From NCBI GenBank assembly GCA_039029935.1, contig JBCCFC010000327.1:1-11089 (forward strand): a stretch of 11,089 bases of DNA, given 5' to 3'. Position 1 is the first letter of the stretch. The number at the start of each line of letters is the position of its first letter. Both the position numbers and the translations under genes were made by a program. This DNA comes from G039029935 sp039029935 (GTDB taxonomy: Bacteria; Chloroflexota; Anaerolineae; Caldilineales; Caldilineaceae). Shown piece by piece: positions 1 to 6,157 of this stretch. The notes below the pieces were generated by a model, which was given only the letters and a program-made list of their open reading frames with translations, ran no database searches and had not been told where the DNA came from.

Positions 1-101
1 AATAAATTAGACAAAGGATCGAATAAAGCTTATTAAAAACACTTATACTTCATCAGAAGCTATATAAAGCACATTTCCCATATACTTTATTTGAATTTTT
101 C

Positions 102-108
102 AGGAGGT
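102..108 (+). promoter_or_regulatory. Strong ribosome binding site of the 59-aa small protein
   Basis: AGGAGGT is a full match to the anti-Shine-Dalgarno complement and lies 8 nt before the ATG at 117. It is the best ribosome binding site on the plus strand of this window and is the main reason for calling the short ORF behind it a gene. No convincing -35/-10 pair was found in the AT-rich 100 bases upstream; isolated TATACT-like hexamers occur at 44-49 and 81-86 but have no partner. Confidence 0.8.
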
Positions 109-116
109 ATTTAAAG

Positions 117-296
117 ATGCATATTTCTATCAAAGAAACCATAGTTCGTGTCTTACTTTATTTCGCTATCGTTGTTAGTTCGATATTTATCATCGGTTCC
201 ACATCTCCATCATTTGATAATAGTATTATGTTCGATCAAGTGGATGAGCAAAAGCTGGTTAAAATAGGTGGACGCGTGTGGTTTAATATTAGTTAA
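117..296 (+). CDS. Small single-pass membrane protein, unknown function (59 aa)
   Basis: This short ORF of 59 codons begins MHISIKETIVRVLLYF and ends RVWFNIS before TAA. A perfect Shine-Dalgarno sits 8 nt before the ATG. Residues about 11-27 form one hydrophobic segment (VLLYFAIVVSSIFIIG), preceded by charged residues K6, E7 and R11. The following stretch of about 30 residues is polar with a few acidic and basic residues. There is no lipobox and no clear signal-peptidase site, so I read it as a membrane anchor and not a secreted protein. The family is not recognised. The hydrophobic segment followed by a Ser/Pro-rich turn is faintly like the start of VanZ-type proteins, but this is too weak to name it. 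The next gene starts 64 nt downstream on the same strand, so the two may share a transcript. Confidence 0.6.
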   Translation: MHISIKETIVRVLLYFAIVVSSIFIIGSTSPSFDNSIMFDQVDEQKLVKIGGRVWFNIS

Positions 297-360
297 ACCC
301 TTTCTAACGCTAGGCATAACAGCGAGTATACTTCACTCTATATTCAGGGGATACACAATC

Positions 361-1338
361 ATGCCAACTGGCCCAACCAACATCGACTGGCATCGTTCGT
401 TTGGCCTTGCCGTTGAAGGTAATTTTTCCGATTACCCATTTGAAATTCAGCGCGAACAGGACATGTCCGTCCAAGAGCAGTTTCTCGATCTTTTGATTCT
501 CAATACCAAGCCCGGCAAATACCCCGCACCATTGCCTGATGGCCTCGACAACTTAAACACATATAACCTTGTCAGCTATAAATCTTTGCGCGAATCGTTG
601 AATGTGTGGACAATAGAGGAACTGATCAATCACTATGCTGCCTATCGCAAAATTTTGTCAGGTGGTGATGATAACAAGCTACCACCCAGAGACAAATTTC
701 AACTCTATGCCATCTGTACACGATACCCCAGAGAGTTTATGAAGAACAACCCAAATAAACGGGTGAAAAAAGGTGTGTATGATATAATATGGGGTGAACG
801 TACCGTCCGCGTCATTGTGTTGAGCCGTGTTGCCAAGGCAAAGCGTAATGCTCTTTGGAATCTCTTTAGCAATGTCAAAGAGAATATTGAATATGGACTC
901 AACCAATATCATACCAGCCTGTCAGGGTCCAAGTTAGAGACAATGAGTTCAGTGATTGACAAAGTATTTGAATTTTATGGATTGGAGGGATTACATATGG
1001 CGTACACAATGGAACAATTTCAAAAAGATCATTTTATGCACAAGTTGCCAAGTTTTATGAATGATACAAAGATGCAAGAAGGCATTGTCCAAACAGTTTT
1101 AAAAAGTTTGAGTATAGATAATTTATTGTCCCAATTTTCCGCTGATGATATTTTTGCAAGACTGATGGCAAAAGGCAGACTATCGGTTGATAGCATATTA
1201 TCCTATCTCTCGCCAGCGCAACGACTAAAAGGACTTTCGCCTGACGAAAGGTTGGCGGGACTCTCTCTTGACGAAAGGCTGGAAGGGCTTTCACCTGATG
1301 AAATTCAGGACTACCTACAGACAATTGAAAACCATTGA
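361..1338 (+). CDS. Divergent PD-(D/E)XK-like protein with C-terminal nonapeptide repeats
   Basis: 325 aa from the ATG at 361. An upstream GTG at 268 keeps the frame open, but the ATG has AGGGGA about 9 nt before it, and the longer version would overlap the small gene ending at 296. The N-terminal half carries the pattern of a restriction-endonuclease-like fold: an acidic region around E28, then D43 in FLDLLIL, then K74 in VSYKS, followed by SLRESLNVWTIEELINHY. In a canonical PD-(D/E)XK core the position two before K74 is Asp or Glu; here it is Ser72, so the site may be degenerate or the acid may come from elsewhere. Residues 283-318 are four 9-residue repeats of the form LSPDERLxG. Such families, often repeat-tailed, are common in Chloroflexota and are usually annotated as hypothetical. 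A real function is unknown; nuclease activity is inference from the fold. Confidence 0.8.
   Translation: MPTGPTNIDWHRSFGLAVEGNFSDYPFEIQREQDMSVQEQFLDLLILNTKPGKYPAPLPDGLDNLNTYNLVSYKSLRESLNVWTIEELINHYAAYRKILSGGDDNKLPPRDKFQLYAICTRYPREFMKNNPNKRVKKGVYDIIWGERTVRVIVLSRVAKAKRNALWNLFSNVKENIEYGLNQYHTSLSGSKLETMSSVIDKVFEFYGLEGLHMAYTMEQFQKDHFMHKLPSFMNDTKMQEGIVQTVLKSLSIDNLLSQFSADDIFARLMAKGRLSVDSILSYLSPAQRLKGLSPDERLAGLSLDERLEGLSPDEIQDYLQTIENH
1207..1314 (+). repeat. Four in-frame 27-nt repeats (nonapeptide LSPDERLxG)
   Basis: Units lie at 1207-1233, 1234-1260, 1261-1287 and 1288-1314, directly abutting. They encode LSPAQRLKG, LSPDERLAG, LSLDERLEG and LSPDEIQDY. The third nucleotide of many codons differs between units, so amino-acid sequence has been kept while DNA has drifted; this argues for selection on the protein and against a very recent slippage event. 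The units form the tail of the PD-(D/E)XK-like protein. Confidence 0.85.
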
Positions 1339-1441
1339 AGATAATGGTACATCACCAAATGGTCTCCAACACAAACCTTAGCATGTATTTGGTGTGCTGC
1401 AAAATACATAACAAAATCAAATACGAAAAAGCTAAGAATGC

Positions 1442-1487
1442 AAAAAGGCCAAGATGTGGTATGAAGCCATATGCTTGGCCTTTTTTT
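1442..1487. terminator. Bidirectional intrinsic terminator between convergent genes
   Basis: An outer stem pairs AAAAAGGCCAAG at 1442-1453 with CTTGGCCTTTTT at 1474-1485. It continues inward, past one bulged G at 1473, with ATGTGG (1454-1459) against CCATAT (1467-1472), leaving a 7-nt loop. A run of seven T follows the stem on the plus strand and a run of A precedes it, which gives the minus strand its own U-tract. It lies between the plus-strand gene ending at 1338 and the minus-strand gene ending at 1521, and fits termination of both. Confidence 0.88.
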
Positions 1488-1520
1488 GTAAAATGGCACT
1501 ACTTACTGACTGTTCTTTGC

Positions 1521-2462
1521 TTAGTCCCCCAACGCCAATTCCAACGTATGCAAAATCGTCCCCACCATCATCTCAACCTTCCACGCAGATTGTGGCAGCG
1601 GATTAGCGTTCTCAGCGGATACCTGTGCTGCGGCCTCAAGCGTTTCCTGTTTGGCAGGTTGCCCAACCAGTGCTGCCTCTACATTTGCCAAACGTAGCGG
1701 AATCTGTGATACACCGCCGACACCGACACCCGCCTCGGTAATCGTGCCATCCTCGACCACGAGTCGCACTGAACATTCGACAATCGGCCATTCTGCTTCA
1801 AAACGGCTGATGGAGCGGAAGTAGGCGGTTTTCTCACCAGCAACGGGTGCTGGCAGCGTCACATGGGTCAACACTTCACCCTCATTGAGCAGATGATCAT
1901 GGTCATGCGCCGAGCCATCACCATAGAGATCAGCGATAGGCATTTCGCGTTCGCTGGTGCGAATGGTGGCGTTGTAGATGAGCAGCGCGGTTGCCAAGGT
2001 CGAGGCGTGTGCATGGGTGCAGCCGCCTTGATCAAAGACAACGCCGTTGGGGTGATGCCCTTCACGGCCACCACAGGCATCATCACCCTTCTTGGTGCAA
2101 GGCAAGTCTGGATGTCGGAAATACCAACATCGTGTTTTCTGGAGGAGGCTCCCACCAAAGGACGCTGCCCAGCGAATCTGTGGCGTTGCCAAGCCGTTGG
2201 CACCTTTTGCCAGCGCACCATAGCCTTCTGCGGTTAGTGGGTTTTGCCCAACATCATCAATGCTCACGTTTGCACCAATCGTAACGGAACCGTCCGCATT
2301 CTGTACAAAGCCATCAAAATCGAGCTTGTGGATATCGACAATAGTCCCTGATGAGACACCTGCGCGGTAACGGTCATGCAAATCTGTACCACCTGCACGA
2401 ATTTCACTATCGGCAGTTGAAACCGTTTTGACCTCTTCTATTGTGGTAACAACATTCAACAT
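1521..2462 (-). CDS. Molybdenum hydroxylase FAD-binding subunit with four-Cys (4Fe-4S) motif
   Basis: 313 aa, member of the CoxM/XdhB/PaoB family: the FAD subunit that takes electrons from the iron-sulfur clusters of a xanthine dehydrogenase-type enzyme and passes them to an external acceptor. The FAD pyrophosphate-binding loop is visible at residues 21-28 (IRAGGTDL) and a second FAD motif at 101-108 (SFGGSLLQ). C112, C122, C130 and C148 follow in the order RCWYF, PCTKKG, DACGG, GGCTHAHAS. This matches the insertion that binds a [4Fe-4S] cluster in PaoB (YagS) of E. coli, so I infer one here. The start is the ATG at 2462, not the longer frame from 2543: its ATG overlaps the TAA of the upstream gene by one base (TAATG), and AGGAGGT sits 6 nt before it. 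Translational coupling with the partner subunit is likely. Cytoplasmic; no signal peptide. Confidence 0.93.
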   Translation of the reverse strand: MLNVVTTIEEVKTVSTADSEIRAGGTDLHDRYRAGVSSGTIVDIHKLDFDGFVQNADGSVTIGANVSIDDVGQNPLTAEGYGALAKGANGLATPQIRWAASFGGSLLQKTRCWYFRHPDLPCTKKGDDACGGREGHHPNGVVFDQGGCTHAHASTLATALLIYNATIRTSEREMPIADLYGDGSAHDHDHLLNEGEVLTHVTLPAPVAGEKTAYFRSISRFEAEWPIVECSVRLVVEDGTITEAGVGVGGVSQIPLRLANVEAALVGQPAKQETLEAAAQVSAENANPLPQSAWKVEMMVGTILHTLELALGD

Positions 2463-5182
2463 TACGCCACCTCCTGAGATTTCATGCCTTGGAGTCCAGT
2501 AAGCACATCCGCTGGTGTAATTGGTGTTTTCAACGGTCGCCAACCTGTGGCGTGATAGACGGCATTGCCCACCGATGCAGCCATGCCAATGGTCGCCAAT
2601 TCGGCCAAACCAATGCCCTGACCACGAATTTCCTCATAGCCCTTTTCATCAAAGTCAACCACAATCTCTGGCACATCACCGATGCCCGGAATTCGATAGT
2701 CGTTCATGTTACTACTCAATGTGAACCCTGTCTCCAAGTCATACTGTTTCTGCTCATAGAGCGCATAGCCCAGCCCCTGGATAACACCACCGTATACTTG
2801 GCTGCGTGCCAGCTCTGGTACAAAGATTTTGCCCACCGCGATGTTCTTCCACACACGCGTCGGGCGAATTTTGCCAAGCCGTGTATCGACCTCGATCTCG
2901 GTTACAATGGCGGCATGGCCGAGGCGCATACCCAGCGCAGGTGCATCTTCATCGCCCGATAAATTTAACCTAAACCCCAGTGGTCCACGCTCTGTACCGC
3001 GCTTGTCTGTATAGCTAAATCGTTCGGCCTTGGCAAGAATATCCGACCAAGGCGTAAAGCCATCAGCGTGGTTGACACCACCTTTGGTAGCCTTTACGTT
3101 TTTCAATCCTAGCTTAGACCCAGCCTCTTTGACCAAATGGTCCCGCACTTCTTCCGTTGCTTTATAAGTTGTTGGGTAGACAGACGTTGTCACCTGGCTA
3201 CCACCAGCCACAGGTCCCAATGGGAGGTCTGCCCGCCCGATTTCGATAATCACCTCATGGCGGTCAATGCCCAAACAGTCCTCAACAGCTTTTGAAAGTG
3301 AGGTACGAGTGCCGTTACCGATATCCTGTGTGGCATTGCTGACTTTAATGCCTGCTGGCGACGAACTGACTGTCACCTGTACATCGGGATTGTAGATAAA
3401 CATCCAGCTTGGCATCGATAACCCCAAACCACGCTTGAACCGTCCGTTATCGCTGGCTACATCACTGCCCCGCTCCTGCCATGCGGGAATCGCTTCCACC
3501 CAGTTAAGTAGACGGTAGCGAATCTCATGATTGGGTTTCCATTGACGATGCATCTCGGTTGGACTCAAGTTTCGTTGTTGCGCCGCATCATCCAGCAACT
3601 GCTCCATTGCCCAGAAGGTGAGGGGGGCATCTGGTCCACGAAATGCTGTGCCAGCGGTTGCGTTGTTAACCACGCTACTATCTTCCAGATCGCGCAGGAC
3701 ACGTGGCGACATAAAGCCATAGAGTCCTGCCGTGAGTGTACCAATGGCGACACCACCATCCCCAAAAGCATTGAGTGTCAGTGCTTCGGGTGCGCCATCA
3801 TCACTTGTGACAATGGCCGCTTCTGTGATACCCCCAGGACGCAGTGCAGAGTAGCTCAGTTCCTCGATGCGATCATTGGCGACACGGACAGGTGCGTTGG
3901 CGCACTTTGCCAAGGTCACCGCCGCAATCGTCTCATTATACATTCCGGCTTTGCCACCAAACCCGCCACCAATATATTGGCTATTAACTGACACCTGCTC
4001 TTTGTCCAGATCAAAATGCTCGGCCAATTCTTTGCGTAGCGCATGCACACTTTGGCTCGATACATGTGTCACCAATTTATCAGGACCATCCCAATAGGCA
4101 ACCGTTGCATGTGGCTCTAGTGTATTGTGTACTTGTTGCTCGTTGCGATAGGTCTCAGCGACAACATTGTTTGGGCGATTTTTCTGCGCATGGGCTACCT
4201 TCCGCCGTGCTGCCGCGGGACGCCAAGTGGTGGGCTTAACAGATGTCCGACGCACGTTGTTTTGCCATGTACCCCGGAAGGTAAACCCCTCTGCTGAACT
4301 AGGCACATTGCTTTTATCGTCAGCAAAAACCTCTGGTGATGTCGGCTGCATAGCCGCGTCAATGCCAATAACGGCTGGTAGCACCTCATAGTCAACCTTA
4401 ATCAACTTGAGTGCCGCCTCTGCTGTGCGCTCATCGACCGCTGCCACACCTGCAATTGGCTGACCGACATAGCGTACTCGACGCCCATCCATCAGGTTTT
4501 CTACGGCCACAACGCCATCCAGTGCCATTGCTGCCGCGCTATCAATTGACTTGACATTGGCATGAGGATGAGCCGAGCGCAGAATCTTGCCCTCTAGTTG
4601 CCCTTCCATCTTGATGTCAACCGTGTATTTGGCCTCACCCGTGACCTTCTCCAATGCATCCATTCTTGGAACAGATGCCGCCGTCACCTCAACGGAAGCA
4701 TCATCAAATTTGCCAGCACATGCCTGCTGAATGGATGCGTAAATACCCACATAGGCGGCACAGCGACAGAGATGACCACCCATCGCCAGCGCAACCTCAT
4801 GATGAGATGGCTCTGGTCGTTCGCCATCCCCATGTTGAGTACGCCACTTTTCATAAAAGGCAATCCCCTCGTTGACAAATCCAGGCGTACAGAAGCCACA
4901 TTGCAACCCTTCGTTTGCCATAAACGCTTTCTGCACCGGATGAAGATTATCGCGCCCATGCTGCTCAATCGTCTGAATCGCTTTGCCTTCCATGTGGTTG
5001 GCTGGCATCAGACAGCTACAGGTGGGTACGCCATCGACCAACACAGTACACGCACCACAGATACCACCACCACAGGATATTTTTGTCCCTGTTAATCCCG
5101 CCTCTTCACGGATGACCTCGACCGCTGTTGCCGTCGGATGCGGGTCAAACGTAAACGGCTGACCGTTTAGCGTTGTGTTCAT
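2462..5182 (-). CDS. Fused [2Fe-2S]/molybdopterin subunit of a xanthine dehydrogenase-type hydroxylase
   Basis: 906 aa joining two subunits that are usually separate. Residues 1-158 are the CoxS/XdhC-type iron-sulfur part: C37, C42, C45 and C57 for the plant-ferredoxin-like cluster, then C95, C98, C139 and C141 (GFC, HLCRC) for the second. From about residue 171 (VPRMDALEKVTGEAKYTVDI) runs the CoxL/XdhA molybdenum part, with the cofactor loop GGGFGGK at 405-411, AFRGPDAP at 513-520, a QDIGNGTRTS loop at 619-628, GGVIQGLGYALYEQ at 798-811, and E861 in AELATIG aligning with the catalytic Glu of the family. The size and order match the aldehyde oxidoreductase MOP of Desulfovibrio gigas, which works without FAD; here an FAD subunit follows. 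The enzyme should hydroxylate an aldehyde or N-heterocycle with water as oxygen donor. Residues about 305-340 are unusually basic (see finding). No cofactor-maturation gene of the CoxI/PaoD type is in the window. ATG at 5182 has AAGGA 6 nt upstream. Confidence 0.93.
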   Translation of the reverse strand: MNTTLNGQPFTFDPHPTATAVEVIREEAGLTGTKISCGGGICGACTVLVDGVPTCSCLMPANHMEGKAIQTIEQHGRDNLHPVQKAFMANEGLQCGFCTPGFVNEGIAFYEKWRTQHGDGERPEPSHHEVALAMGGHLCRCAAYVGIYASIQQACAGKFDDASVEVTAASVPRMDALEKVTGEAKYTVDIKMEGQLEGKILRSAHPHANVKSIDSAAAMALDGVVAVENLMDGRRVRYVGQPIAGVAAVDERTAEAALKLIKVDYEVLPAVIGIDAAMQPTSPEVFADDKSNVPSSAEGFTFRGTWQNNVRRTSVKPTTWRPAAARRKVAHAQKNRPNNVVAETYRNEQQVHNTLEPHATVAYWDGPDKLVTHVSSQSVHALRKELAEHFDLDKEQVSVNSQYIGGGFGGKAGMYNETIAAVTLAKCANAPVRVANDRIEELSYSALRPGGITEAAIVTSDDGAPEALTLNAFGDGGVAIGTLTAGLYGFMSPRVLRDLEDSSVVNNATAGTAFRGPDAPLTFWAMEQLLDDAAQQRNLSPTEMHRQWKPNHEIRYRLLNWVEAIPAWQERGSDVASDNGRFKRGLGLSMPSWMFIYNPDVQVTVSSSPAGIKVSNATQDIGNGTRTSLSKAVEDCLGIDRHEVIIEIGRADLPLGPVAGGSQVTTSVYPTTYKATEEVRDHLVKEAGSKLGLKNVKATKGGVNHADGFTPWSDILAKAERFSYTDKRGTERGPLGFRLNLSGDEDAPALGMRLGHAAIVTEIEVDTRLGKIRPTRVWKNIAVGKIFVPELARSQVYGGVIQGLGYALYEQKQYDLETGFTLSSNMNDYRIPGIGDVPEIVVDFDEKGYEEIRGQGIGLAELATIGMAASVGNAVYHATGWRPLKTPITPADVLTGLQGMKSQEVA
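2469..2475 (-). promoter_or_regulatory. Ribosome binding site of the FAD subunit, inside the upstream gene
   Basis: AGGAGGT on the minus strand lies 6 nt before the ATG at 2462 and within the last codons of the molybdopterin subunit. It decides the start of the FAD subunit and, with the TAATG overlap, suggests coupled translation that keeps the two subunits in balance. Confidence 0.8.
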
Positions 5183-5214
5183 AGTTGTTCCTTTTGATAT
5201 AACCCTTTAATTGC

Positions 5215-5220
5215 TTTATA
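5215..5220 (-). promoter_or_regulatory. Possible -10 box of the molybdenum hydroxylase operon
   Basis: TATAAA on the minus strand, 33 nt before the start codon and just downstream of the operator at 5226-5245. No good -35 hexamer stands 16-18 nt upstream; the position expected for it falls inside the operator. If this is the promoter it is weak or needs help, and the repressor would cover the -35 region. Confidence 0.3.
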
Positions 5221-5225
5221 AAAAA

Positions 5226-5245
5226 CGGAAGGAATGTTCATTCCG
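5226..5245. promoter_or_regulatory. Operator 1 for the TetR-family repressor, before the Mo-hydroxylase operon
   Basis: A 20-bp imperfect palindrome with arms CGGAAGGAAT (5226-5235) and GTTCATTCCG (5236-5245); 8 of 10 positions are symmetric. The right arm is identical to the right arm of the palindrome at the tetR start site (5993-6002), and both left arms differ from the ideal half-site CGGAATGAAC at only two positions. It lies 43 nt upstream of the molybdopterin-subunit start. The shared 10-mer is direct; binding by the nearby TetR protein is inference. Confidence 0.75.
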
Positions 5246-5265
5246 CATAACCTAAAATACGATGT

Positions 5266-5307
5266 GAGTGAGTAATCCCCAACTTCTAGGAAGGGGGGTA
5301 CTCACTC
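5266..5307. other. Long hairpin between tetR and the Mo-hydroxylase operon
   Basis: GAGTGAGTA (5266-5274) pairs perfectly with TACTCACTC (5299-5307); inside, CCCC (5277-5280) pairs with GGGG (5293-5296), with a T-G wobble and one mismatch between the two stems. On the minus strand it follows the tetR stop by 84 nt. It is followed there by only a broken T stretch (TATTTTAGG), so it would be a weak intrinsic terminator of tetR at best. It could instead be a protein-binding or transcript-stabilising element. The remaining bases from 5308 to 5391 show nothing I can name. Confidence 0.5.
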
Positions 5308-5391
5308 TGACATGTCTCGTCTCAATCACCTCTTCCTGGAAGTCTTCACCGAGCTACTAACCACTGTCTCATCGAATACCGACTTCCCAAC

Positions 5392-5955
5392 CTACGCTTT
5401 AATCCCATCCCAAGCCATTTGAATAATGCGCTCGACCATCTCGTCAGATAATCTGCCTTCATTCTGTCTGGCAATGTTGGTCATGCCACCCAAGATGTAT
5501 TTGATTAAGACCTCGATCTCAACATTTGATTTGATGAGCAATTCAGCCTGACCATCCATCAAGATTTTGTAGAAAACCTCTGTACTCTGGTTGGGAATAT
5601 CTTTGATCAATTCCTTGATATAGGGCGACATGCCCAGGAAGACAAGCAAGTTGGTTTGTTCCGGATGTGCTTGATGATATTCAAAAAATTTTCGCCAATA
5701 CAAAAAGAACCGCACTTTCACAGGTCCTGTGTACAGCGATTCCATATCGATCAAATCAGAGAGAACCCTATCTAAATCTGCCAACAGCGATGTGTAGACA
5801 GCCACGACCAGTTCGTCTTTATTGGCAAAGTGACGATAGATGGTCCCCGCACCGACATCGGCTGCTTTGGCGATCATCGACATCGGGGTATTTTGTAGGC
5901 CATGCTCGTTGATCAGCTTGGCTGTTGCGTCTAGGATTGCTTTTCGTTTGTCCAT
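5392..5955 (-). CDS. TetR/AcrR-family transcriptional repressor
   Basis: 187 aa, the usual length for the family. Residues about 5-50 form the DNA-binding head: a first helix (RKAILDATAKLINEHG) and the helix-turn-helix at about 24-46 (MSMIAKAADVGAGTIYRHFANKDEL), which carries the hallmark GTIYRHF recognition segment. The rest is a helical ligand-binding and dimerisation domain with no recognisable ligand signature. It is transcribed toward the molybdenum hydroxylase operon, ending 209 nt before it. Its own promoter is near-perfect and has a palindromic operator over the start point, and the same half-site lies before the enzyme genes; so autoregulation plus control of the enzyme is the natural reading. 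The inducer is probably the enzyme's substrate or a related toxic compound, which is inference. Its ribosome binding site is poor (GAAATAG at best), in keeping with low repressor levels. Confidence 0.93.
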   Translation of the reverse strand: MDKRKAILDATAKLINEHGLQNTPMSMIAKAADVGAGTIYRHFANKDELVVAVYTSLLADLDRVLSDLIDMESLYTGPVKVRFFLYWRKFFEYHQAHPEQTNLLVFLGMSPYIKELIKDIPNQSTEVFYKILMDGQAELLIKSNVEIEVLIKYILGGMTNIARQNEGRLSDEMVERIIQMAWDGIKA

Positions 5956-5982
5956 GCTATTTCTAATTTAATTAATCAATTC

Positions 5983-6002
5983 AAGAATGAACGTTCATTC
6001 CG
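5983..6002. promoter_or_regulatory. Operator 2 for the TetR-family repressor, at its own start site
   Basis: Contains a perfect 16-bp palindrome GAATGAACGTTCATTC (5985-6000); extended to 20 bp, the right arm is GTTCATTCCG, the same 10 bases as in operator 1. It begins seven bases downstream of the -10 box of the tetR promoter, so it covers the expected transcription start. Odd-even symmetry, length and place are typical of TetR-family operators. Binding itself is inferred. Confidence 0.85.
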
Positions 6003-6008
6003 TTTTTA

Positions 6009-6037
6009 ATTATACCCACAATTCCTGAATTTGTCAA
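6009..6037 (-). promoter_or_regulatory. Consensus sigma-70 promoter of the tetR gene
   Basis: On the minus strand TTGACA (6032-6037) and TATAAT (6009-6014) are separated by exactly 17 bp (6015-6031). All 12 consensus bases match. The start point should fall near 6000-6003, inside operator 2, so a bound repressor would block RNA polymerase. A consensus promoter joined to a tight operator and a weak ribosome binding site is a common design for an autoregulated repressor. Confidence 0.92.
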
Positions 6038-6050
6038 TCCCCAAAATAAT

Positions 6051-6072
6051 TGTGTTCGACATGTTCAACACA
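6051..6072. promoter_or_regulatory. Second palindrome in the divergent region, unknown regulator
   Basis: Arms TGTGTTCGACA (6051-6061) and TGTTCAACACA (6062-6072) are symmetric at 9 of 11 positions. It lies 13 bp upstream of the tetR -35 box and about 30 bp upstream of the possible -10 (TATACT) of the Uma2 gene on the other strand. The half-site differs from that of operators 1 and 2, so a different protein, or nothing, may bind it. Confidence 0.45.
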
Positions 6073-6099
6073 GCGTTTTTTTGTATCTGGAACATATGA

Positions 6100-6105
6100 T
6101 ATACT
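6100..6105 (+). promoter_or_regulatory. Possible -10 box of the Uma2-led gene run
   Basis: TATACT, 52 nt before the Uma2 start codon. The region 16-18 nt upstream is a T-run (TTTTTT), a poor -35 match. It is the best candidate on the plus strand in the 200-nt divergent gap, but is weakly supported. Confidence 0.35.
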
Positions 6106-6157
6106 AACCGTCACTTGGGTGTCGTATGCGATTATTTTTAGCGATGGAGTATAAAAC

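Noticed and set aside
268..360. GTG-initiated 31-residue N-terminal extension of the PD-(D/E)XK-like gene
   Set aside because: The extension overlaps the small membrane gene, has no ribosome binding site of its own and is hydrophobic unlike the family; the ATG at 361 has AGGGGA at good spacing.
1335..1697. 120-residue plus-strand ORF after the PD-(D/E)XK-like gene
   Set aside because: It runs through the terminator hairpin and then antisense to the FAD subunit; composition is low-quality and it has no ribosome binding site.
2463..2543. 27-residue N-terminal extension of the FAD subunit
   Set aside because: It lies wholly inside the end of the molybdopterin subunit gene; the ATG at 2462 with AGGAGGT and a TAATG overlap is the clear start, and family members begin at that point.
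2590..2640. Apparent loss of the catalytic Glu in the molybdenum subunit because the usual GIGE reads GIGL
   Set aside because: Aligning on the following TIGMAASVGNAVYHATG shows E861 (AELATIG) in the catalytic position, so the residue is present and the GIG is shifted upstream.
3527..3991. 154-residue plus-strand ORF
   Set aside because: Antisense shadow of the molybdopterin subunit; the minus-strand frame holds the recognisable motifs.
4598..5095. 165-residue plus-strand ORF
   Set aside because: Antisense shadow of the iron-sulfur part, rich in Cys and His only because it mirrors those codons.
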